A stretch of DNA of 20,570 bases from JBBREP01 sp036501845 (GTDB taxonomy: Bacteria; Actinomycetota; Acidimicrobiia; IMCC26256; PALSA-610), in contig DASXZO010000023.1 of NCBI GenBank assembly GCA_036501845.1, forward strand, positions 1 to 20,570. The letters are read 5' to 3'. A model generated the notes under the pieces. It made no database searches. It was given only the letters and a program-made list of their open reading frames with translations, and was not told the origin of the DNA. Made by a program: the position numbers and the translations under genes. Of this stretch, positions 14,047 through 20,570 are shown in pieces. Numbering within the stretch: position 1 is the stretch's first letter; every line of letters starts with the position of its first letter.

Positions 14047-15587
14047 TGCGGAGCGCCCGCCCGATGCCGTCGAGGTTGCGTCGGCTGGGCCGTGAGCTGT
14101 TCACGCAGTGGCCCTGGGCGGTGCCCGTGGTGGTGGCCGCGTTCGTGTACCACTCGCAGGGCGCGTATCTGCAGCGCGCGATCGCGGCGTTGGTCGCAGT
14201 GATCATCGTGCTGGTCGCGTCTCGCCGGCCCGACCGCAGCCTGTTGGTGTTGATCGCCTTGCTGCCGGTCCAGGCATTGCTGCTCGCGCAGCTCTACACG
14301 TGGGGCTTACCGGCGCAGATCGTGCGGCCGCTCGCGGGTTGGAAGGAAGCGCTTGGCATCGGTGTGGTGATCGCGGGCGTGCGCGGGTTCGCCGCCGCGC
14401 AACGGCGCCTCGACCGGCTCGACAAGGGCGCGCTGGCCTACGTGGCCGTCGTCGCGATCTACGCCGTCGTGCCGCGGCTGTTCGCCGCCGGCGCGCCGAC
14501 GTCGTCGAGCGTGCGCTCGCTCGGGTTCCGGGAGAGCGCGGGTTTCGTGCTGCTGCTCCTCGCCGCCCGGCACGCCGATCTGCCCGACGACTTCATGCGG
14601 CGGGCCACGAACGTGGTGCTCGCGGTGGGTGCAGCGGTGGCGGCGATCGGGATCTACGAGTACGTCGCACCAGGTTCGTGGAACAACTTCGTCGTCGACC
14701 ACGTGCGTTACTTGCAGTACCAGGTGCAGATCCTGCACAGCGTGCCGTCGAGCCTCACCGACATCAGGCGCTATGGATATGTCGGCGGCCACAAGTTCCT
14801 CCGCACGGGCTCGGTGTTCCTCGACCCGACACCGGCGGGCTTCTTCATGGTGCTGCCGTTCGCAATTGCAGTGGAGCGGCGACTGCACGCGCACACCAGT
14901 CGTGCCGGAACCGCGTTGCTTGCACTGTTCTCGGTTGCGCTCGTGCTCACGCAGACTCGAGCTGCGCTGGTGGCCGCGCTCGTGGTGTGCGTGCTCGCGG
15001 CGCGTCCCGCCGCCGGCCGCACCACGAACCGGCGATTGCAGTTCGCGTTTGTGTTCGCAGCCGGCCTCGTGTTGCTCGTTCCCGCCGCGGCCGCGTCCGG
15101 CCTGAGTCAGCGGGTCACCACCACCGGCTCGGTGCAGGACCAGTCGTCGTCGGATCACGTGCGCTCGTTCTGGGACGGCGTGCACGCCGTGGCCGATCGA
15201 CCCATCGGATACGGCCTCGGCACCTCGGCCGGCATCGGGCAACGCTTCTCCAAGGGCACGGTCACCGTCCCCGAGAACCAGTACCTCGAGGTGGGAATCG
15301 AGACCGGGGTGCTGGCGATGGCGCTGTTCATCGGGCTCACGGTGATGATGCTGCGCCGCCTCGCCTGGGCATCGCGACGCGTCGTCGACATCGGCGTCAC
15401 CGCCACGCGCTCGGCGGGAGTGGGGCTGGCGATCGGTGCATGCCTCCTGCCCGCGTACAACGAGTTCGCGGTGTCGTGGGCCTTCTGGGCCCTCGCCGGT
15501 GCCGCGATCGGCAGCGCGTCGCGCGCGCAGGGCCGCAAGCTCGCGCCCGCCGCTACGTCGGCGACGATACCGGTGAGCGTCGGGTGA
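14046..15587 (+). CDS. O-antigen ligase / Wzy-like polymerase membrane protein
   Basis: A 513-residue polytopic membrane protein with about 11-12 hydrophobic helices. Near residue 305 the segment LTQTRAALVAALVVCVLAA matches the conserved region of the O-antigen ligase (Wzy_C) family, and after a large external loop containing DHVRSFWDGVHAVADRPIGYGLG it has VPENQYLEVGIETGVLAMALF, the second hallmark of that family. Such proteins join polyprenyl-linked glycan repeat units into a polymer or transfer glycan to an acceptor at the outer face of the membrane. With a Wzz-like protein in the same locus, a polymerase role is likely. ATG 14046 overlaps the upstream stop (TGATG); the frame is open earlier but that part overlaps the sulfotransferase-like gene. 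ATG 14064 is an alternative start. Confidence 0.88.
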   Translation: MRSARPMPSRLRRLGRELFTQWPWAVPVVVAAFVYHSQGAYLQRAIAALVAVIIVLVASRRPDRSLLVLIALLPVQALLLAQLYTWGLPAQIVRPLAGWKEALGIGVVIAGVRGFAAAQRRLDRLDKGALAYVAVVAIYAVVPRLFAAGAPTSSSVRSLGFRESAGFVLLLLAARHADLPDDFMRRATNVVLAVGAAVAAIGIYEYVAPGSWNNFVVDHVRYLQYQVQILHSVPSSLTDIRRYGYVGGHKFLRTGSVFLDPTPAGFFMVLPFAIAVERRLHAHTSRAGTALLALFSVALVLTQTRAALVAALVVCVLAARPAAGRTTNRRLQFAFVFAAGLVLLVPAAAASGLSQRVTTTGSVQDQSSSDHVRSFWDGVHAVADRPIGYGLGTSAGIGQRFSKGTVTVPENQYLEVGIETGVLAMALFIGLTVMMLRRLAWASRRVVDIGVTATRSAGVGLAIGACLLPAYNEFAVSWAFWALAGAAIGSASRAQGRKLAPAATSATIPVSVG

Positions 15588-16687
15588 CAGCGGGAGCGGG
15601 TGGGCCCCGTGTCGGTTTCGACGTCACCGCGCTGCTCGCGGGCGACACGGGCGTTGCTCGTTACGTGCGCGAGCTCGGCGCCGCGCTCGAGCGCCGCGGT
15701 GTGGAGCTCGTGCGCTACGCCGTGGGTCGCGGTGACGGCGCCGGCCTCCCGGTGGGCACGCGGCGACGGCGCGTGCCCTTGCGGGTGGTGCAGCGCAGCC
15801 GGCTCGCGTCGGCGTGGTTGTCGGCCGAACGACTCGCGCCGGGCTGCGATCTCGTCCATGTCCCCGACTTGGTTCCCCCGCCGGCGACCGTGCCGCTGGT
15901 GCTCACCGTGCACGATCTCGTAGCGCTCGAACACCCCGCGCTGCACCCGTCCCGCGCCGCGCACGCGCAGCAGCTTCAACTCGACGCCGCGCGCGACGTC
16001 GCCGACGTGGTGCTGGCGGTGTCGCAAGCGACCGCTGATGCACTTGTGCGAAATGGCGTACCGCAGGATCGGATCGTGGTTGCACCGAACGGCGTCACCA
16101 CGCTTCCTGCACCCGATAGGTCGGTGGCGCCGGCACGGCCGTTCTTGCTCGCAGTCGGAGCGATCACTCCGAGGAAGGGCCTCGCGCTGCTCGCCTCGGC
16201 GTTTGCGGCTGCGGCGCTGCCGCCGGAGACGGTGCTCGTGCTCGCCGGTGCCGACGGCTGGGACGCTGCACGCGTGGTGAACGACATCGCGTCGGTCGGC
16301 GCGGGTGATCGCGTCGTGCGGACAGGGCGAGTCACCGACGGCCAGCTCGCGGCGCTGTATCGGGAGTGCATCGCCGTGTGCGTGCCGAGCGTGGCCGAAG
16401 GCTTCGGGTTACCGGTGATCGAAGCAGCCGCGGCAGGCGCGCCGGTGGTGGCGAGCGACCTCGCGGTGTTCCGCGAGCTCGACACCGGCGCGTTGCTGGT
16501 GCCGGCCGGCGACGTCACGGCCTGGTCGGCTGCGCTCGAGCGCGTTGCGGGCGACCGTGAGTTGCGGGCCGCGGCCGCCGCCCGCGCCGACCACATCGAA
16601 TGCACGTTCAGCTGGGATCGCACCGCCGCCATCACGATCGCGGCATACGAGCGTGCGCGTGCGGGGAAGGCGACCGCGAGTGTGTGA
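15584..16687 (+). CDS. GT4-family glycosyltransferase
   Basis: A 367-residue GT-B enzyme, likely adding a sugar to the lipid-linked repeat unit. N-terminal GFDVTALLAGDTGVARYVREL, then the LVLTVHDLVALEHP segment typical of GT4 enzymes of the mannosyl/rhamnosyl type; C-terminal LLAVGAITPRKGLALL and the donor-binding PSVAEGFGLPVIEAAAAGAPVVAS, with the paired glutamates Glu272 and Glu280 in the normal E-x7-E spacing. GTG 15584 shares a GTGA overlap with the stop of the ligase-like gene and has GGTGAG 6 bases upstream. The open frame continues far upstream but reads the ligase-like gene out of frame. The next gene starts 18 bases downstream. Confidence 0.93.
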   Translation: MTAGAGGPRVGFDVTALLAGDTGVARYVRELGAALERRGVELVRYAVGRGDGAGLPVGTRRRRVPLRVVQRSRLASAWLSAERLAPGCDLVHVPDLVPPPATVPLVLTVHDLVALEHPALHPSRAAHAQQLQLDAARDVADVVLAVSQATADALVRNGVPQDRIVVAPNGVTTLPAPDRSVAPARPFLLAVGAITPRKGLALLASAFAAAALPPETVLVLAGADGWDAARVVNDIASVGAGDRVVRTGRVTDGQLAALYRECIAVCVPSVAEGFGLPVIEAAAAGAPVVASDLAVFRELDTGALLVPAGDVTAWSAALERVAGDRELRAAAAARADHIECTFSWDRTAAITIAAYERARAGKATASV

Positions 16688-16705
16688 CGTGCGGATGAGG
16701 CGGCT

Positions 16706-17638
16706 GTGATCGCACAGGAACCCTTCGGCGCTCCGATCGTGTCGGGCCTCGGCGCGAGTGCGACTGCGGAAGCGGCTCGCTCGGTCGCTGCGGTCGTCGT
16801 CAACTGGAACGGTGGGGACACGGTTGCGCGCTGCGTGCGCTCGCTGGTGGAACACCCGCCGAGCGTCCCGATGGAAGTGTGCGTCGTCGACAACGCGTCG
16901 AGCGACGGCAGCGCGGCGCGGGTCGGCGAGGAGTTTCCCGCGGTGCGTGTGATCGCCAACGCACGGAACCTCGGTCTCGCGGCCGCCAACAACCAGGGCA
17001 TCCTGGCGTCGAACGCGCCCTACGTGCTGATCAGCAATCCCGACGTGCTGTATCCGGCCGGCGCGGTCGACGCCCTCGTCGAACTCCTCGAACGGCGCCC
17101 ACGCGCCGCGTTCGCGGTGGCCCGACTGCGCGATCCCGACGGCACATTGCAGACTGGCGCGGGCGATCTGCCGACCTTGCGCGAGGCGCTCGTGGGACGC
17201 CGGTTCGCGCGGCAAGGCACGCGAGGTGAGCGCGCCGGCTTCTGGTGGCACGGCTGGAGCCACGACGACGAGATGCCGATCGGCCACGGTGGCGAGGCGT
17301 GTTATCTCGTGCGGCGCCGCGCCATCGACGAGGTCGGGCTGCAGGACGGCCGCTTCGTGCTCGATTGGGAAGGCGTCGACTGGAGCGCGCGTGTGCGCGA
17401 CGCCGGGTGGGAGATCTGGTTCTGCCCGCAGGCCGAGGTGGTGCACCTCGGCGGCGTCAGCTTGCGCCAGGTGAAATACCGCTGGGTCGTGTCGTCACAC
17501 CGCGGGATGTATCGCTACTTCAGCAAGCGCATGCCGCGCGCGGCGCGTCCGTTCGTGGCGTCGGCAATCGCAACTCGCGCCGCGGCAAAGCTCGCCGTGT
17601 CGGCGGTCGACCGGCGCGTGTACGACCGGGCGCACTGA
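16706..17638 (+). CDS. GT2-family glycosyltransferase (WbbL/rhamnosyltransferase-like)
   Basis: A 310-residue GT-A fold glycosyltransferase. It has the GT2 entry strand VAAVVVNWNGGDTVARCVRSL, EVCVVDNASSDGS with the nucleotide-binding Asp, NLGLAAANNQGI, the metal-site NPD (111-113; the DxD equivalent in WbbL-like enzymes), and LDWEGVDWSARVRDAGW with Glu222 as candidate catalytic base, followed by EVVHLGG. This layout is that of actinobacterial WbbL-type rhamnosyltransferases, but the sugar cannot be settled. GTG 16706 has GAGG 5 bases upstream. The gene ends in TGAGG, whose GAGG serves as ribosome binding site for the next gene, 9 bases on. Confidence 0.92.
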   Translation: MIAQEPFGAPIVSGLGASATAEAARSVAAVVVNWNGGDTVARCVRSLVEHPPSVPMEVCVVDNASSDGSAARVGEEFPAVRVIANARNLGLAAANNQGILASNAPYVLISNPDVLYPAGAVDALVELLERRPRAAFAVARLRDPDGTLQTGAGDLPTLREALVGRRFARQGTRGERAGFWWHGWSHDDEMPIGHGGEACYLVRRRAIDEVGLQDGRFVLDWEGVDWSARVRDAGWEIWFCPQAEVVHLGGVSLRQVKYRWVVSSHRGMYRYFSKRMPRAARPFVASAIATRAAAKLAVSAVDRRVYDRAH

Positions 17639-17647
17639 GGCGGTGCG

Positions 17648-18739
17648 ATGCGGGTTTCATTCGATGCACGCATGGTCGGGATTCCCGGCATCGGCCGCTT
17701 CATCACCGGCTTGTGGCACGGGCTCGACGGTATCGGCGTCGACGTCGTAGGCCTGTGGCCGGGCGCCGACGGCGGTGATTGGCTCGGCGCCGACCACGGC
17801 GAACCCGGCGCGACGCAGCTGACGATGCGTGCGCGCCCGTTCCTTCCTCGCGAGCAACTCGCGGTGCCGTTGGCGCTGCGTCGCATCCGTCCCGACGTGC
17901 ACCACGCCACGCACTTCAACGTGCCCTATGCGACGCGCGTGCCAATCGTGCTCACGATCTACGACCTCATCATCTACCGCGACCCGAGCATGGCGCGGTC
18001 GCGTGCGGCAGGCGTCTACTACCGGATGGCGGTGCCACTCGCGGTGCGCCGCGCGTCGGTGGTGGTGGCACTCTCGCCGTTCACCGCGCGCCAACTGAGC
18101 GACAGCTTCCACATCGGCGAAGATCGGCTGCGGGTCGTGGAGGCCGGTCTCGACCACGAGTTCTGGAACCCGGCCTCGGAGTGCGCTGTCGACGCGGTGC
18201 GCAGTCGCTATTCGCTGCCGCGTGAGTACCTGCTCTACGTGGGCACCGCGAAGCTCCACAAGAACCTCGCCACGCTGCTCGCCGCGCACAACGCGTCGCA
18301 TCCGCCACTCGTGCTCGCGGGGCCGACGCGCGACGAGCTTGCCGCGAACGGCATCGTCGCAGAGCCCGACGATCCGCACCTCGTGGTGCTCGGTCGCGTG
18401 CCCGACGACGTGCTTCCCGCGCTCTACACCGGTGCGCGGGCGCTGCTGCTGCCGTCGCTGCGCGAAGGCCTCGGGCTCACCGCGCTCGAAGCCATGGCCT
18501 GCGGCGCACCGGTGGTGGCGAGCGACGGCGGCGCGCTTCCCGAGACGGTTGGCGATGCCGGCGTCGTGGTGCCGGCGCGCGATGTGGCCGCGTGGGTGGA
18601 GGCGCTCGACACGGTCAGCGGCGACGACAGCCTGTGCCGTGAACTCGTGGAGCGTGGGCACCGGCTCGTGTGCACGCGTGACTGGAAGGAGTGCGCGCGG
18701 CAGTACGTCGACGTGTACCACGAGGCGGCGCAACGGTGA
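17648..18739 (+). CDS. GT4-family glycosyltransferase
   Basis: A 363-residue GT-B enzyme starting at ATG 17648 with GAGG 7 bases upstream. It has MRVSFDARMVGIPGIGRFITGL (acceptor-side glycine loop), IVLTIYDLIIYRDPSMA, the mid-protein YLLYVGTAKLHKNLATLLAA that begins the donor domain, and PSLREGLGLTALEAMACGAPVVAS with Glu273 and Glu281 (E-x7-E). The 'DARM-x-G-I-G-R' start and 'KLHKN' signature are typical of the GT4 group that includes mannosyltransferase-like capsule and O-antigen enzymes. It overlaps the following gene by 4 bases (GTGA). Neighbouring GT4 genes are similar in layout, so they may be ancient duplicates with different linkage specificity. Confidence 0.93.
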   Translation: MRVSFDARMVGIPGIGRFITGLWHGLDGIGVDVVGLWPGADGGDWLGADHGEPGATQLTMRARPFLPREQLAVPLALRRIRPDVHHATHFNVPYATRVPIVLTIYDLIIYRDPSMARSRAAGVYYRMAVPLAVRRASVVVALSPFTARQLSDSFHIGEDRLRVVEAGLDHEFWNPASECAVDAVRSRYSLPREYLLYVGTAKLHKNLATLLAAHNASHPPLVLAGPTRDELAANGIVAEPDDPHLVVLGRVPDDVLPALYTGARALLLPSLREGLGLTALEAMACGAPVVASDGGALPETVGDAGVVVPARDVAAWVEALDTVSGDDSLCRELVERGHRLVCTRDWKECARQYVDVYHEAAQR

Positions 18740-19797
18740 CCGGAACGCGGTTGCGGGTCGCGCTCGACGCAAGGCGGTTGCAGGACGTGCCGCTCGGAGG
18801 CGTCGGGCGCTCGCTCGCCGGAGTGATCGATCTGCTCGCGGCCGAGGTCGACCTCACGCTGCTCACCGACGCGCGGCAGCCCCCGATCGACACTGCGATT
18901 GCGCAGCACGCGCTGCGCCCTCCGCCGCGCAGCCCGGAACTGGTGTGGATGCAGTGGAGCGTGCCGCGCTGGCTTCGGCATTTCGACGGCGTGTTCCACG
19001 GCACCTTCAACCAGCTTCCGTTGCGCACACCCGTGCCCTCCGTGGTGACGATCCACGATCTGAGCTTCGAACTGCATCCCGAGGGCTTCGGGCGCGGCAA
19101 GCGTCAGGCGTTCTGCGTGCAGGCTCGTCACGCGGCGCGCGTCGCGTCGCGCATCCTGGCTCCGTCGGAGTTCACTCGCGACGAGATCATCACGCACTAC
19201 GGCGCCGAGGCCGATCGTGTCGCCGTGACGCCATGGGGCGTGGAAGCGCGATTCGGCGACGCGTGTCGCGCCGCTGTCGACGCGCCAGCCCCGACGCGCC
19301 GCTATGTGGTGGCGATGGGTGGCGCGCCCCGCCGCGGTCTCGACGTTGCAATCGGGGCGTGGCGCGCGGTGTGCAACGGGGATGCGCCGGATCTCGTCGT
19401 CGTGGGTCGCGAGCAACCGCCGAGTGAGCCCGGGCTGATCGCGGCCGGCGGGGTGGACGACCGAGAGTGGGCCCGCTTGCTCGCCGGCGCCGCGGCGTTC
19501 TGCTACCCCACGCGTTACGAGGGCTTCGGCGTGCCGGCGCTGGAGAGCATGGCGAGCGGAACCCCTGTGGTGTGCGCGCCCGTGGCTTCGCTTCCCGAGG
19601 TGCTCGGCGACGCGGCCGAGTGGTGCGCCACACCTTCGGTCGATGCGATCGCCGCGGGCCTGCGGAACGTGCTGCACGATCCGGTCCGTGCAGCGGAGCT
19701 CCGCCGGCGCGGGCTGGCGCGAGCCGAGGCGCAGCCGTCGTGGGAGCACACCGCTGACGTGATGCTGCGCGCCTACCGCGATGCGGCGCGGTCCTGA
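18736..19797 (+). CDS. GT4-family glycosyltransferase
   Basis: A 353-residue GT-B enzyme with LRVALDARRLQDVPLGGVGRSLAG at the N-terminus, VVTIHDLSFELHPEGF before the domain linker, RRYVVAMGGAPRRGLDVAIGA at the start of the donor domain, and PTRYEGFGVPALESMASGTPVVCA with Glu262 and Glu270 (E-x7-E). GTG 18736 forms a GTGA overlap with the preceding stop, and GAGG lies about 10 bases ahead; an earlier GTG/ATG in the same frame lies inside the upstream gene. It is the last gene before a 134-base gap, so it probably closes this transcription unit. Donor sugar unknown. Confidence 0.92.
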   Translation: MTGTRLRVALDARRLQDVPLGGVGRSLAGVIDLLAAEVDLTLLTDARQPPIDTAIAQHALRPPPRSPELVWMQWSVPRWLRHFDGVFHGTFNQLPLRTPVPSVVTIHDLSFELHPEGFGRGKRQAFCVQARHAARVASRILAPSEFTRDEIITHYGAEADRVAVTPWGVEARFGDACRAAVDAPAPTRRYVVAMGGAPRRGLDVAIGAWRAVCNGDAPDLVVVGREQPPSEPGLIAAGGVDDREWARLLAGAAAFCYPTRYEGFGVPALESMASGTPVVCAPVASLPEVLGDAAEWCATPSVDAIAAGLRNVLHDPVRAAELRRRGLARAEAQPSWEHTADVMLRAYRDAARS

Positions 19798-19847
19798 GCC
19801 GCTCGGCACCTGTGGCGATGTCAACGATCTCCAGGCCCGCTGAAGCC

Positions 19848-19864
19848 AACGTTCGCGCAACATT
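19848..19864. repeat. 17-bp motif, copy 2 (AACGTTCGCGCAACATT)
   Basis: Matches the motif at 13195-13211 at 15 of 17 positions; the two differing positions are the A/G in each AACRTT hexamer, exchanged between copies. It lies 67 bases before the chosen start of the final GT2 gene, on the same strand orientation as copy 1. Confidence 0.55.
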
Positions 19865-19875
19865 GCCCGGCAATG
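19861..19875. repeat. Inverted repeat CATTGCC-C-GGCAATG
   Basis: Two 7-bp arms flank one central C. It could be an operator or fold as a short 6-bp hairpin with a 3-base loop in RNA. It shares four bases with the end of the 17-bp motif. Confidence 0.5.
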
Positions 19876-19931
19876 CGGTTTGGCCTTGTGTTTGGCGTGT
19901 GTGTTGTCGGATCGATGGGTACGGCACGGCC

Positions 19932-20570
19932 GTGCCGGCTGAGGGTGGAGGAGGCAGCGCGACGTCTGTCGACGTTGCGGTGGTGGTGCCTACCTATTGC
20001 CGCCCGCATTTGCTCGAGCGGTTGGTTGCGGGTCTCGAAGGCCAAACGGTTCCGCTCGACCAATTCGAAGTGGTGATCGTCGACAACAACTCGCCCGACG
20101 ACACGACCGCGCGCATCGCCGCACTGGCCGCGGCATCGCCATTGCGCGTGCGCCAGCTCGTCGAGTGCGAGCGCGGCCCAGCCGCAACCCGCAACGCCGG
20201 GTGGCGCACCACGTCGACCGACGTCGTCGCGTTCATCGACGACGACTGCGTGCCCGAACCCAACTGGCTGGCCGCGGGACTGCAGGCGATGCAGGCCGAC
20301 CCGCGGCTCGGCGTCGTGCAGGGCTGCACCAAGAAGCCAGCGGCTTCGCGCACCGGTGACTGGTCGTTGTCGCGCGAGATCGTGGCACCCACACCGTTTT
20401 TCGAGGCGTGCAACATCTTCTACCGTCGTAGCGCGCTCGACGCGACCGGCGGCTTCGACCAGGAGATCGCCTACTACGGCGAGGACACGTCGCTGGGGTG
20501 GGCGGTGATGGAGGCGGGCTGGCGCCGCGGCTTCGCGGCCGGCGCGGTGGCGTACCACGACATCGAGGAA
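19932..20570 (+). CDS. GT2-family glycosyltransferase, N-terminal part (cut by window end)
   Basis: The frame starting at GTG 19932 stays open to the last base, giving 213 residues of a GT-A glycosyltransferase. It has a Gly-rich start, VDVAVVVPTYCRPHLLERLVAGL, EVVIVDNNSPDDT, CERGPAATRNAGW, metal-binding IDDDC with Asp103-Asp105, FEACNIFYRRSALDATGGFDQE and YYGEDTSLGWAVMEAGW, whose Glu-Asp pair is the usual catalytic base region. It resembles the GT2 domain of the fused gene in this window (both have a DDDC metal motif). The start is uncertain: no ribosome binding site precedes GTG 19932, and GTG 19899 in the same frame is possible. The 3' part and any further domain lie outside the window. 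Confidence 0.88.
   Translation, partial: MPAEGGGGSATSVDVAVVVPTYCRPHLLERLVAGLEGQTVPLDQFEVVIVDNNSPDDTTARIAALAAASPLRVRQLVECERGPAATRNAGWRTTSTDVVAFIDDDCVPEPNWLAAGLQAMQADPRLGVVQGCTKKPAASRTGDWSLSREIVAPTPFFEACNIFYRRSALDATGGFDQEIAYYGEDTSLGWAVMEAGWRRGFAAGAVAYHDIEE

Larger units (their letters stand above)
19798..19931. promoter_or_regulatory. Intergenic region with 17-bp motif and hairpin before the last gene
   Basis: This 134-base gap separates the GT4 operon from the terminal GT2 gene. It contains the second 17-bp motif (19848-19864), directly abutting and overlapping CATTGCCCGGCAATG (19861-19875), an inverted repeat with 7-bp arms and one central base. The rest (GTTTGGCCTTGTGTTTGGCGTGTG-like) is unusually T/G rich for this window. 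I saw no clear terminator with a U-tract and no strong ribosome binding site before GTG 19932. Confidence 0.5.

Noticed and set aside
14108..15583. Upstream extension of the GT4 frame through the ligase-like gene.
   Set aside because: Reads the membrane protein gene out of frame; the GTGA overlap at 15584 gives a standard GT4 N-terminus.
19873..20076. Short plus-strand open frame starting at ATG 19873.
   Set aside because: Different frame from the GT2 domain and ends within it; no ribosome binding site or conserved pattern.
19821..20558. 245-codon minus-strand open frame over the final gene.
   Set aside because: Antisense to a GT2 domain with intact DDDC and GED motifs in the plus frame; no similarity recognised.
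1..20570. CRISPR arrays, tRNA/rRNA genes, transposases and attachment sites.
   Set aside because: Looked for repeated spacers, cloverleaf-type segments, transposase-like proteins and flanking direct repeats; none was visible.

Overview
The window reads as chromosomal DNA of a high-GC Gram-positive bacterium (Actinomycetota). Support: strongly G/C-ending codons throughout, frequent GTG starts, DUF6325-like and SHOCT small proteins, and actinobacterial-style glycosyltransferases. An acidimicrobial or related environmental lineage is my guess, not proven by the sequence. No rRNA, tRNA, IS element, integrase or CRISPR array was seen. Genes are packed tightly: no gene-free stretch exceeds about 180 bases.

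Left part (1-5727), housekeeping and ion/phosphate genes: the C-terminal end of a DUF6325-like protein, a SHOCT-domain small protein, then on the minus strand an APC-family permease followed by a polyphosphate kinase 2. Divergent from these is a large P2-type cation ATPase. The 176-base divergent region between permease and ATPase holds a 10-bp perfect inverted repeat.

Right part (5746-20570), a cell-surface or extracellular polysaccharide locus: a secreted clan GH-A type glycoside hydrolase (minus) diverges from a Wzz-like chain-length protein, a CpsD-like cytoplasmic ATPase partner and a fused GT2-GT4 glycosyltransferase (all plus, overlapping starts). A minus-strand pair follows (SAM methyltransferase, then GT4), meeting the fused glycosyltransferase tail to tail with a 66-bp overlap. 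A long plus-strand operon comes next: sulfotransferase-like protein, O-antigen ligase/polymerase-like membrane protein, GT4, GT2, GT4, GT4, with junctions of 1-4 overlapping bases or under 20 bases. The last gene, a GT2, runs off the window after a separate promoter-like region.

The genes fit a Wzx/Wzy-type pathway: glycosyltransferases build a repeat unit, the ligase-like protein polymerises or attaches it, Wzz plus the CpsD-like ATPase set chain length, methyl and possibly sulfate groups decorate it, and the secreted hydrolase trims or releases it. The initiating sugar-phosphate transferase and the flippase are not in the window, so the locus probably continues past the right end. The most notable points are the fused two-fold glycosyltransferase, the P-type ATPase whose M5/M6 ion-ligand positions are non-canonical, the CpsD-like protein with no tyrosine cluster, a sulfotransferase-like gene in a polysaccharide operon, and a 17-bp motif found upstream of two separate transcription units of the locus.
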